A DNA stretch of 64,000 nucleotides from Cellulomonas composti (GTDB lineage: Bacteria; Actinomycetota; Actinomycetes; Actinomycetales; Cellulomonadaceae): positions 1 to 64,000 of the forward strand of contig NZ_BJWG01000009.1 in the NCBI RefSeq assembly GCF_007990245.1, read 5' to 3'. Within the stretch, counting starts at the first letter, position 1. Every line of letters starts with the position of its first letter. Under the pieces are notes generated by a model, which did not search any database, was not told where the DNA came from, and saw only the letters and a list, made by a program, of their open reading frames with translations. Position numbers and translations under genes: made by a program. Below are positions 38,738 through 46,158 of the stretch, in pieces.

Positions 38738-38800
38738 GCGATATATCTTGACTCGCGACACGCTATATCGCGTTCCGCGGCGACGTCAAGCTATATCGCG
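38738..38800 (-). promoter_or_regulatory. Promoter with three GCGATATA operators for the DUF4097-padR operon
   Basis: Minus-strand promoter TTGACG (38789-38784), 16 bases, TATAGC (38767-38762). Three related sites: GCGATATATC at 38738-38747, CGCTATATCGCG at 38761-38772 covering the -10, and AGCTATATCGCG at 38789-38800 beside the -35; the last two share 14 bases (GCTATATCGCGTTC). They are the only AT-rich blocks here and match the short AT-palindrome style of PadR operators. Confidence 0.75.
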
Positions 38801-38863
38801 TTCTGCCCGACGAACCGCCCGACGAACCACGCGAAGAACCACGCGACGCGCGCCCCGAGACGC

Positions 38864-38898
38864 CGAACGCCCCGACCGGGGGCTGGTCGGGGCGTTCG
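38864..38898 (-). terminator. Strong hairpin terminator after pilT
   Basis: A 14-bp perfect stem (CGAACGCCCCGACC paired with GGTCGGGGCGTTCG) with a 7-base loop, 21 bases beyond the pilT stop. Well placed to end pilT transcription and to shield the PadR operators. Confidence 0.8.
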
Positions 38899-38918
38899 AG
38901 CAGGCGGGGCGACGGGCG

Positions 38919-40007
38919 TCAGGCGAGGATGCCCGCCTGCCGCAGCTCGACGGTGAGGTCGTGCGGGTTGGAGGACGCCGCGATCGCCTCGTCGTAGGTG
39001 ATCATGTCGTCGCGCACCATCGTGAACAGGTGCTGGTCGAACGTCTGCATCTTGTAGAAGTCGCCGTCGCGGATGAGGTCGATCAGCGGCGGGTTGTTCT
39101 GCGGGTCGAGGATCGCCTCGGCCGTGCGCCCGGTGTTGACCATGACCTCGACCGCCGGCGCCCGGCCCGAGCCGTCCGCGCGACGCACGAGCCGCTGCGA
39201 GACCACGCCCCGCAGCGCCTGCGCGAGCGCGACCCGGACCTGCTTCTGCTCGTGCAGCGGGAAGAAGTCGACGATGCGGTTGACCGTCTCGGGCGCGTCG
39301 ATGGTGTGCAGCGTCGAGAGCACGAGGTGCCCGGTCTCGGCGGCCGACAGCGCCGCGCGGACCGTCTCGATGTCACGCATCTCACCGACGAGGATGACGT
39401 CGGGGTCCTGCCGCATCGCGGCGCGCAGCGCGACCGTGAAGTCCGCGGTGTCCTGGCGCACCTCGCGCTGCGAGACGATCGCCTTCTTGTCGTGGTGCAG
39501 GATCTCGATCGGGTCCTCGATCGTGACGATGTTGACCTCGCGGTAGCTGTTGATGAGGTCGACCATCGACGCGAGCGTCGTCGTCTTGCCCGAACCCGTC
39601 GGCCCGGTCACGAGGACGAGGCCACGCGGCTCGAGCGCGAGCTCACCGACGACCTCGGGGATGCCCAGCTCCGACATCGACTGCGCACCCACCGCGACGC
39701 GGCGGAAGACGAGACCGTACGTGCCGCGCGCCTGGTAGGCGTTGACACGGAACCGGCCGACGCCCGACAGCGAGTACGCGAAGTCGGCCTCGTGCGACTC
39801 ACGGAACGTCTGCACCAGGTCGTCCGGCAGGACCTCCTCGAGCATGCGCTCGGTGTCCGCGGGCTTGAGCTCGGGCACCTGGAGCTTGCGCAGGCGGCCG
39901 TCGACGCGCACACGCGGGGCCGACCCCACCTTGCAGTGCAGGTCGGAGCCACCCGTGCTCGCCAGGGCGTGCAGGAACGGGATCACTGACTGCGTCGGAG
40001 CGCTCAC
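38919..40007 (-). CDS. pilT: PilT-type twitching motility ATPase
   Basis: A 362-residue retraction ATPase. N-terminal domain with SDLHCKVGSAPRVRVDG; Walker A TGPTGSGKTTTLASM; Asp box VTIEDPIEILH; Walker B DPDVILVGEMRD; His box LSTLHTIDAPETVNRIVDFF; all PilT hallmarks are intact, including the AIRNLI-like tail region (VELRQAGILA end). It retracts type IV pili by depolymerising the fibre. No other type IV pilus gene is nearby, so it is an orphan locus. GTG start has no clear ribosome-binding site. Confidence 0.93.
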   Translation of the reverse strand: MSAPTQSVIPFLHALASTGGSDLHCKVGSAPRVRVDGRLRKLQVPELKPADTERMLEEVLPDDLVQTFRESHEADFAYSLSGVGRFRVNAYQARGTYGLVFRRVAVGAQSMSELGIPEVVGELALEPRGLVLVTGPTGSGKTTTLASMVDLINSYREVNIVTIEDPIEILHHDKKAIVSQREVRQDTADFTVALRAAMRQDPDVILVGEMRDIETVRAALSAAETGHLVLSTLHTIDAPETVNRIVDFFPLHEQKQVRVALAQALRGVVSQRLVRRADGSGRAPAVEVMVNTGRTAEAILDPQNNPPLIDLIRDGDFYKMQTFDQHLFTMVRDDMITYDEAIAASSNPHDLTVELRQAGILA

Positions 40008-40020
40008 GGGGGGGAAATCG

Positions 40021-40038
40021 GTCGGACGGGCGTCCGAC
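40021..40038. promoter_or_regulatory. 18-bp palindrome upstream of pilT
   Basis: GTCGGAC-GGGC-GTCCGAC, a perfect 7-bp inverted repeat 14 bases before the pilT start, in the gap shared with the divergent bL37 gene. Operator-like; the factor is unknown. Confidence 0.4.
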
Positions 40039-40188
40039 TTGAGGGTGATCGGCCTCGCTCATCCTTCGGTCTCGTCCTGCGGACGCCGCCGCGACGGCTC
40101 GCGCGCGCAGGCACGGTTCGGACGACGCGCCCGGGTGTGGGACCATGGCATGCGCTCCCGCAGGAGGTGCGCGACGAAAGGGACTGAC

Positions 40189-40263
40189 ATGAGCAAGCGT
40201 GGCCGCAAGCGCCGCTCCCGTGCCGGGAGCGCAGCGAACCACGGCAAGCGCCCCAACGCCTGA
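40189..40263 (+). CDS. 50S ribosomal protein bL37 (24 aa)
   Basis: A complete 24-residue gene, ATG at 40189 and TGA at 40263, with GAAAGGGA upstream as ribosome-binding site. The peptide begins MSKRGRKRRSR and ends NHGKRPNA, closely matching bL37, the tiny basic actinobacterial large-subunit protein found in mycobacterial ribosome structures. It is too short for most gene callers. It is followed by a strong bidirectional terminator and then by rsrA-sigR on the other strand. Confidence 0.93.
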   Translation: MSKRGRKRRSRAGSAANHGKRPNA

Positions 40264-40302
40264 GCCCACGCTCAGCCCGGGCAGCTGCCGTCCGTAGACG
40301 TA

Positions 40303-40343
40303 CGAAGGCCCCGCGCACCCCTGAGGGTGGCGCGGGGCCTTCG
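40303..40343. terminator. Bidirectional terminator between bL37 and rsrA
   Basis: A 14-bp perfect stem (CGAAGGCCCCGCGC with GCGCGGGGCCTTCG) around a 13-base loop, 40 bases after bL37 and 47 bases after rsrA on the other strand. On both strands the stem is flanked by pyrimidine-containing ends. Confidence 0.85.
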
Positions 40344-40389
40344 TCGTCCGGGTCCCTGCTCGGACCCGACGATCTGGTCGGGCCTCGGG

Positions 40390-40689
40390 TCAGTCCTCGT
40401 CGCGCGCGGTGATCGTGATCGTCGTGATCGACGCGTGGATCCGCGCGCGCAGCTCGTCGGGCGCCGCGTCGTCCTGGTAACAACGCCGGACCAGCTTCTT
40501 CACGACGAGCTCGACGTCGTGCTCCTCGAGGCAGCCGTGGCACCCCTCGAGGTGGGCGCGCACGCGCGCGGCCTCGAGCGCCTCGAGCTCCGAGTCGAGG
40601 TAGGCCCACAGCTCGGCGACCGCCTCGTCGCAGTTGCACGGACCGGTCACGGGCGCGTCGGCGGGCGTCGGGTCGAGTCGATCGCTCAT
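40390..40689 (-). CDS. rsrA: Anti-sigma factor RsrA (mycothiol system anti-sigma-R factor)
   Basis: A 99-residue zinc-binding anti-sigma factor. The ZAS motif is complete: Cys20 and, 26 residues on, His46-x3-Cys50-x2-Cys53 (HLEGCHGC), the spacing known in RsrA. Under disulphide stress these cysteines oxidise, zinc is lost and SigR is freed. An extra Cys18 lies beside Cys20 and another in VRRCYQ. ATG overlaps the sigR stop (ATGA), giving equimolar synthesis. Confidence 0.95.
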   Translation of the reverse strand: MSDRLDPTPADAPVTGPCNCDEAVAELWAYLDSELEALEAARVRAHLEGCHGCLEEHDVELVVKKLVRRCYQDDAAPDELRARIHASITTITITARDED

Positions 40690-41312
40690 CGCGCGTCCTC
40701 CCCCGTCGAGGCGGGCACGAGTCCGCGGTCGCGCGCGTAGTCGGCGAGCAGCTCCCGGAGCTGGCCGCGGCCCCGGTGCAGGCGGGACATCACCGTCCCG
40801 ATCGGCGTGCCCATGATCTCGGCGATCTCCTTGTACGCGAAACCCTCGACGTCGGCGAGGTACACCGCGATGCGGAACTCCTCGGGAAGCCGCTGCAGCG
40901 CGTCCTTGACGTCGGAGTCCGGCAGGTGGTCGAGCGCCTCGGCCTCCGCCGAGCGCAGACCTGCGGACGTGTGCGACGCCGCTCGCGCGAGCTGCCAGTC
41001 CTCGATCTCCTCGGCGTGCGACTGCTGCGGCTCGCGCTGCTTCTTGCGGTAGGAGTTGATGTAGGTGTTCGTGAGGATGCGGTACAGCCAGGCCTTGAGG
41101 TTGGTGCCGGGCCGGTACTGGTGGAACGCCGCGAACGCCTTCGCGAACGTCTCCTGCACCAGGTCCTCCGCGTCGGCGGGATTGCGCGTCATCCGCAGCG
41201 CCGCGCCGTACAGCTGGTCCAGGTACACGAGCGCCTCGGCCTCGAAACGTGCGGCACGCTCGGCGTCGCCCTCGGTGCTGGGGGCGCGGTGGGTCTCGTC
41301 CGTCTCGCTCAT
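40686..41312 (-). CDS. sigR: RNA polymerase sigma factor SigR (thiol-oxidative stress)
   Basis: A 208-residue ECF sigma factor of the SigR/SigH group. Region 2 has [31 protein letters not shown], with [25 protein letters not shown]; region 4 has [41 protein letters not shown]. It directs thioredoxin, mycothiol and proteostasis genes. The ATG at 41312 has the -10-like TAGGCT eight bases upstream. The frame is open further upstream to a GTG at 41408 with an ATG at 41393, which would add 27 residues. Overlaps rsrA. Confidence 0.95.
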   Translation of the reverse strand: MSETDETHRAPSTEGDAERAARFEAEALVYLDQLYGAALRMTRNPADAEDLVQETFAKAFAAFHQYRPGTNLKAWLYRILTNTYINSYRKKQREPQQSHAEEIEDWQLARAASHTSAGLRSAEAEALDHLPDSDVKDALQRLPEEFRIAVYLADVEGFAYKEIAEIMGTPIGTVMSRLHRGRGQLRELLADYARDRGLVPASTGEDAR

Positions 41313-41320
41313 CGAGGACG

Positions 41321-41326
41321 AGCCTA
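41321..41326 (-). promoter_or_regulatory. sigR proximal promoter -10 (TAGGCT)
   Basis: TAGGCT ends eight bases before the sigR ATG, the same layout as many genes in the window. It would give a leaderless or near-leaderless housekeeping transcript for the short SigR form. Confidence 0.5.
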
Positions 41327-41402
41327 GGCCCCCGTGGCGTCCGGGGCCCCCGGCGACCACCGGGACGGGACGGGTCAGCACCGCACAGCTCATGACGTCC
41401 CT

Positions 41403-41430
41403 CAACACCGGGCCCCACCCCTCGATTCCC
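41403..41430 (-). promoter_or_regulatory. SigR-dependent promoter of sigR-rsrA
   Basis: On the minus strand GGGAAT (41430-41425), exactly 18 bases, then GTTG (41406-41403). This is the SigR/SigH consensus known from Streptomyces and mycobacteria, so sigR is autoregulated. Predicted start of transcription is about 41396, three bases before an in-frame ATG at 41393. Confidence 0.85.
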
Positions 41431-41546
41431 GCGCTGCTCCCCCGCGGCCCGCGGGCGGGTTCACGCGCGTTCGGCCCCGCGCGGCGTTAGCGTGCTGCCA
41501 TGGCCTGCCGGCGATCGCCGCGGCCGTCAGCCGTGGAGGTCTCGAA

Positions 41547-42056
41547 GTGCTGCTGCGTCGCATCGCCCGCCCGCTGTTCGCCTCGTGGTTCGTGTCCGAG
41601 GGCCTCGACGCGCTGCGCCGACCCGCGCCGCACGCGGCGGCCGCGCGTGCGGCGCTCGACCGGGCCGCACGTGTCGCCGGCCCCGAGCTCCCGACGCTCA
41701 GCGACAAGCAGCTCACGCTCGTCGTGCGCGCACACGGTGCCGCCTGCGCGGGCGCCGGGCTCATGCTCGCCACCGGCCGGGCCCCCCGCACCGCAGCCCT
41801 CGTCCTTGCCGTGCTGACCGCGCCCGTGGTCGCCGCCAACCTCCCCGACCGTCGCGCGGACGGTCGCGACGGCGACCTGCGACGGCTGCGGCGCGAACGC
41901 CTGGTCCGCGCGCTCGCGTTCACGGGCGGCGCGGTGCTCGCCGCGGCCGACCGCGAGGGCCGGCCCGGGCTGCAGTGGCGCGTCGCCCACGCGCGTGACC
42001 AGCGCCGCGCGGTCGACGAGGCCGTCCAGCAGGCGATCGAAGCCACCGCGTCGTAG
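41547..42056 (+). CDS. DoxX-family membrane protein
   Basis: A 169-residue DoxX/DoxD-like protein starting [22 protein letters not shown], with the family pattern [22 protein letters not shown] and membrane segments around residues 70-110. DoxX proteins associate with SodA and thiosulphate sulphurtransferase in oxidant defence, which would suit the neighbouring sigR, though this is only by analogy. GGAGG lies seven bases before the GTG at 41547. It is 22 bases upstream of aroA. Confidence 0.82.
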   Translation: MLLRRIARPLFASWFVSEGLDALRRPAPHAAAARAALDRAARVAGPELPTLSDKQLTLVVRAHGAACAGAGLMLATGRAPRTAALVLAVLTAPVVAANLPDRRADGRDGDLRRLRRERLVRALAFTGGAVLAAADREGRPGLQWRVAHARDQRRAVDEAVQQAIEATAS

Positions 42057-42078
42057 GCCCCCTACTAGCCTGGGCGCC

Positions 42079-43371
42079 ATGACCGCCACGATCGCGCCCG
42101 CACCCTGGCCGGCCCCGGCCGCGCCCGGCCCGCTGGACGCCGTCGTCGAGGTGCCCGGCTCGAAGTCGCTGACCAACCGCTACCTCGTGCTCGCGGCGCT
42201 CGCCGACGGACCGGGACGCCTGCGCTCCGCGCTGCTCTCGCGTGACACCTACCTGATGGCCGGCGCTCTCGAGACGCTCGGCGTGGGGGTCGACCTCGGC
42301 CACGACGTCGCCGTCACGCCGGGCCCGCTGCGCGGGCACGTGACGATCGACTGCGGCCTCGCCGGTACGGTCATGCGGTTCCTCCCGGCGGTCGCCGCGC
42401 TCGCCGACGGGCCGGTGCACTTCACGGGGGACCGGGAGGCGCTCGCGCGGCCCATGGGCCCGGTGATCCGTGCCCTGCAGGCGCTCGGCGTGCGTGTCGA
42501 CGAGCTGGGCGAGCCCGGTCACCTGCCGTTCACCGTGCACGGCCGGGGCGCGGTGCGCGGCGGCCACGTGGACGTCGACGCGTCGGGCTCCAGCCAGTTC
42601 GTCTCGGGTCTGCTGCTCGCCGCGCCGCGGTTCGAGCAGGGCCTGGTCGTGCGGCACACCGGGCCGACGCTGCCGAGCCTGCCGCACATCGAGATGACCG
42701 TCGCGACGATGCGCGCCGCGGGCGTGCACGTCGACGACTCACGCCCGGCGATCTGGGAGGTCGCGCCCGGTCCGGTCGTCGGCCGCGACGTGCGCGTCGA
42801 GCCCGACCTGTCGAACGCGGCACCGTTCCTGTGCGCCGCGCTCGTCGCAGGCGGCACCGTGCGCGTGCCCGGCTGGCCGACGCAGACCACGCAACCGGGC
42901 GCACTGCTGCCGGGCATCCTCGAGCGGATGGGTGCGACGACCCGGCTCGACGGCGACGTGATGACGGTGACCGGGACGGGCGACGTGCACGGCGTCGACC
43001 TCGACCTGCACGCCGCCGGCGAGATCGCGCCGACGATCGCCGCGCTCGCCGTCCTCGCGGACTCCCCCACCCGGTTGCGCGGCATCGCGCACCTGCGCGG
43101 TCACGAGACCGACCGACTCGCGGCGCTCGCCTCCGAGATCACCCGTCTGGGCGGTCAGGCCGAGCAGACCGCGGACGGCCTGGTCGTCACGCCGCGACCG
43201 CTCACGGGCGGCACCTGGCGCACGTACGCCGACCACCGGATGGCGACCGCGGGCGCGCTCGTCGGCCTGCGCGTGCCCGGCGTGCTCGTCGAGGACGTCG
43301 CGACGACGGGCAAGACGATCCCCGACTTCGTCGGGCTGTGGGACGCGATGCTGCGGGGCGTGGCGCGCTGA
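42079..43371 (+). CDS. aroA: 3-phosphoshikimate 1-carboxyvinyltransferase (EPSP synthase)
   Basis: A 430-residue enzyme of aromatic amino-acid synthesis joining phosphoenolpyruvate to shikimate-3-phosphate. Motifs: [18 protein letters not shown] at the start, [18 protein letters not shown], and [17 protein letters not shown] near the end. The ATG at 42079 follows TAGCCT by seven bases and the 12-base string TAGCCTGGGCGC is shared with the gltX promoter. Lies upstream of rsgA, its usual actinobacterial neighbour. Confidence 0.97.
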   Translation: MTATIAPAPWPAPAAPGPLDAVVEVPGSKSLTNRYLVLAALADGPGRLRSALLSRDTYLMAGALETLGVGVDLGHDVAVTPGPLRGHVTIDCGLAGTVMRFLPAVAALADGPVHFTGDREALARPMGPVIRALQALGVRVDELGEPGHLPFTVHGRGAVRGGHVDVDASGSSQFVSGLLLAAPRFEQGLVVRHTGPTLPSLPHIEMTVATMRAAGVHVDDSRPAIWEVAPGPVVGRDVRVEPDLSNAAPFLCAALVAGGTVRVPGWPTQTTQPGALLPGILERMGATTRLDGDVMTVTGTGDVHGVDLDLHAAGEIAPTIAALAVLADSPTRLRGIAHLRGHETDRLAALASEITRLGGQAEQTADGLVVTPRPLTGGTWRTYADHRMATAGALVGLRVPGVLVEDVATTGKTIPDFVGLWDAMLRGVAR

Positions 43372-43417
43372 GGGCCCCCGCCGCCCCGCGTTCGCCCTCC
43401 CGCCCGGGACGGCGCGG

Positions 43418-44503
43418 ATGAGCCCGCGCAGCGACCAGGGGCGCCGCTACGACGAGGGCGACGTGCGGGTCCGGCCCGGCAAGGGCTCGCGCCCGCGCAC
43501 CAAGCAGCGCCCCGAGCACGCGGACGCCGATCGCGCGCTCGTGACCGGGGTCGACCGTGGCCGCTACACGGTCCTGGTGGACCCGGACGGCCCGGGCGAG
43601 CGCCGGGCGATCGCGATGAAGGCCCGCGAGCTCGGCCGTGAGCGCGTCGTCCCGGGTGACCACGTCGACCTCGTCGGGGACACGAGCGGGGACGTCGGTT
43701 CGCTGTCGCGCATCGTGCGGATCGGCGAGCGGCGCACGGTGCTGCGGCGCACGGCCGACGACACCGACCCCGTCGAGCGCGTCATCGTCGCGAACGCCGA
43801 CCAGCTCGTGATCGTCACCGCGCTCGCGGACCCCGAGCCGCGCACGCGCATGATCGACCGCTGCGTCGCGGCCGCCTACGACGCGGGCATGGACGCGCTG
43901 CTCGCGCTGACCAAGGCGGATCTGGCCGACCCCGCGGCGCTCGTCGCGATGTATGCGCCCGTGGGCGTGCGCGTCGTCGTGAGCCACACGGAGGGCCCCC
44001 GCGGCGCACGCACGGTGCACGGGCTCGACGACGTGCGCGCCGCGCTCGCCGGGCGCACCTCGGTGCTCGTGGGCCACTCCGGTGTCGGCAAGTCGACGCT
44101 CGTCAACGCGCTCGTGCCCGACGCCCGGCGGGCGACGGGTGTGGTCAACGAGGTCACGGGCCGCGGGCGGCACACCTCGACGTCCGCGGTCGCGCTGCGG
44201 GTGCCGGGCACCGGCCGGCCGACGTGGGTGATCGACACGCCCGGGGTGCGCTCGTTCGGGCTCGCGCACGTCGACCCCGACCACCTGCTGCTCGCGTTCA
44301 CCGACCTGGCCGAGGTCGCGCAGGAGTGCCCGCGCGGCTGCACCCATGCCGGCGACGCGCCCGACTGCGCGCTCGACGAGTGGCTCGAGGACGCGCCGGG
44401 CGCCGACGAGCGCGCAGCGCGCACCGCGCGCGTCGACTCGTTCCGCCGCATCCTCGCGAGCCGCCTCGGCACCGCGGAGCAGGACAACTCGCCCTCGTCG
44501 TGA
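43418..44503 (+). CDS. rsgA: Ribosome small subunit-dependent GTPase A
   Basis: A 361-residue circularly permuted GTPase that helps mature the 30S subunit. Order: OB-fold (ALVTGVDRGRYTVLVD), G4 LTKADLADP, G1 GHSGVGKSTLVNALVP, G3 DTPGVRSFGL, then a C-terminal zinc region CPRGCTHAGDAPDC. A charged N-terminal tail is rich in Arg and Gly. Likely co-transcribed with aroA (46-base gap). Confidence 0.95.
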   Translation: MSPRSDQGRRYDEGDVRVRPGKGSRPRTKQRPEHADADRALVTGVDRGRYTVLVDPDGPGERRAIAMKARELGRERVVPGDHVDLVGDTSGDVGSLSRIVRIGERRTVLRRTADDTDPVERVIVANADQLVIVTALADPEPRTRMIDRCVAAAYDAGMDALLALTKADLADPAALVAMYAPVGVRVVVSHTEGPRGARTVHGLDDVRAALAGRTSVLVGHSGVGKSTLVNALVPDARRATGVVNEVTGRGRHTSTSAVALRVPGTGRPTWVIDTPGVRSFGLAHVDPDHLLLAFTDLAEVAQECPRGCTHAGDAPDCALDEWLEDAPGADERAARTARVDSFRRILASRLGTAEQDNSPSS

Positions 44504-44572
44504 CCGGGACGGCGACGAGCGGGAAGGCGACGACCGGACCGCGAGCCCGACCCCGACCACTACGGTGAGCCC

Positions 44573-45373
44573 ATGAGCCTGCGCACCGGGTACGACGACG
44601 ACCTGCGGCTGGCCCACGTGATCGCCGACCAGGTGGACGCGGTGACCACCGAGCGCTTCAAGGCGGTCGACCTGCACGTGGAGACCAAGCCCGACCTGAC
44701 GCCCGTCACGGACGCCGACCGCCACGCCGAGGAGATCGTCCGCTCGCAGCTCGCGCGGGTGCGGCCGCGGGATGCGGTGCACGGCGAGGAGATGCCGGAC
44801 ACGGGTCACGGGCCGCGGCGCTGGGTCATCGACCCGATCGACGGCACGAAGAACTTCGTGCGCGGCGTGCCCGTCTGGGCGACGCTCATCGCCCTGCTCG
44901 ACGGCGACCAGCCGGTGCTCGGGCTCGTCAGCGCCCCCGCCCTGGGCCGGCGCTGGTGGGCCGCGACCGGCTCCGGAGCGTGGACCGGACGCTCGCTGTC
45001 GTCGGCGACGCAGATCCACGTGTCGAAGGTCGACCGGCTGGCGGACGCGTCGTTCTCCTACTCGAGCCTGTCCGGCTGGGAGGAGCGCGGGCGCCTGCCG
45101 CACGTGCTCGACCTGATGCGCACGGTCTGGCGCACGCGGGCGTACGGCGACTTCTGGTCCTACGTCCTCGTGGCGGAGGGGGCCGTCGACATCGCGGCCG
45201 AGCCGGAGCTCGCGCTGCACGACATGGCGGCCCTCGTCCCGATCGTCACCGAGGCGGGCGGCAGGTTCACGTCGGTGCGCGGGGTGCCGGGACCGTTCGG
45301 CGGCTCCGGTCTGGCGACGAACGGCCTGCTGCACGACGAGGTGCTCGCCCGCCTCGACCCGCTACCGGGCTGA
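44573..45373 (+). CDS. hisN: Histidinol-phosphatase (inositol monophosphatase family)
   Basis: A 266-residue metal-dependent phosphatase. The metal sites appear as HGEEMPDTG and DPIDGTKNFVRG, and the second Asp in LALHDMAALVPIVTEAGG. In actinobacteria this position after aroA-rsgA is held by HisN, which makes histidinol from its phosphate; inositol monophosphatase activity cannot be excluded. TACGGT ends six bases before the ATG, so the gene has its own leaderless promoter. Confidence 0.88.
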   Translation: MSLRTGYDDDLRLAHVIADQVDAVTTERFKAVDLHVETKPDLTPVTDADRHAEEIVRSQLARVRPRDAVHGEEMPDTGHGPRRWVIDPIDGTKNFVRGVPVWATLIALLDGDQPVLGLVSAPALGRRWWAATGSGAWTGRSLSSATQIHVSKVDRLADASFSYSSLSGWEERGRLPHVLDLMRTVWRTRAYGDFWSYVLVAEGAVDIAAEPELALHDMAALVPIVTEAGGRFTSVRGVPGPFGGSGLATNGLLHDEVLARLDPLPG

Positions 45374-45399
45374 TCACCCGGTCCGTCGGCCTGCGCAGG

Positions 45400-46158
45400 T
45401 CACAGCCCCAGCGCGGCCGGCAGCTCGTCGAGCGAGGAGATGACGTGCACGCCGCGGACGGCGTCCACGTCGACCACGACGCGCCGGGCACCGGGCCGGT
45501 CCAGCCACACCCCGACGAGTCCGGCGTCGCGGGCGGCGAGCGCATCGATGTCCGCCTCGTCGCCCACGTACGCCGTGCGGGCCGGGTCGGTGCCGAGCCG
45601 GCGGCACGCCTCGAGGAACACCCGCGGGTCCGGCTTGCCGAAACCGAGCGTGTCGACCCCGACGAGCATCGGGACGCGGTCGAGCAGCCCGGCCTTCTCG
45701 AGCTTGGCGCTCTGGTAGGCCGTCGCGGCGTTCGACAGCGCCCCGACGACGACGCCCGCGTCGAGCAACGCCGTGAGCACGTCCTCGGTCTCGTCGTGCG
45801 CGGCCCACGCGGCCCGGAACCCGCCGTCGAAGACCTCGTCCCACGCGACGAACGCCGCGTCGTCGAGCTCGGGTCCGCCGAAGGCCGCGTGCAGCTCGTT
45901 GGCGCGCTGGTGCCGCTGGTGGACGTAGGTGTCCTCGCCGGCCGTGTACCGGCGGTAGTGACCGTTCACGTCCGCGCGCCACATCGCGACGACCGCCCGG
46001 TGCCGTTCGGCGGCTGACGCCGCGGGCAGCGGTGGCAGGTAGGCCTCGGCGACGGCGGTCAGCGCGTGCGCGAACGCCGCACGGGTGTCGACGATCGTGT
46101 CGTCGATGTCGAACAGCACGCCGTCGACGAGGGTGCCTGCGCGGCTCGTCGCCGTCAC
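45400..46158 (-). CDS. HAD-family hydrolase
   Basis: A 252-residue haloacid dehalogenase-type phosphatase. Motif I is LFDIDDTIVDT, motif II GALSN, Lys of motif III in GKPDPRVFLEAC and motif IV GDEADIDALAARDAG. Cap domain is helical (about 20-115). Substrate unknown. GTG overlaps the stop of the acyltransferase gene (GTGA), so the pair is coupled. Confidence 0.88.
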   Translation of the reverse strand: MTATSRAGTLVDGVLFDIDDTIVDTRAAFAHALTAVAEAYLPPLPAASAAERHRAVVAMWRADVNGHYRRYTAGEDTYVHQRHQRANELHAAFGGPELDDAAFVAWDEVFDGGFRAAWAAHDETEDVLTALLDAGVVVGALSNAATAYQSAKLEKAGLLDRVPMLVGVDTLGFGKPDPRVFLEACRRLGTDPARTAYVGDEADIDALAARDAGLVGVWLDRPGARRVVVDVDAVRGVHVISSLDELPAALGL

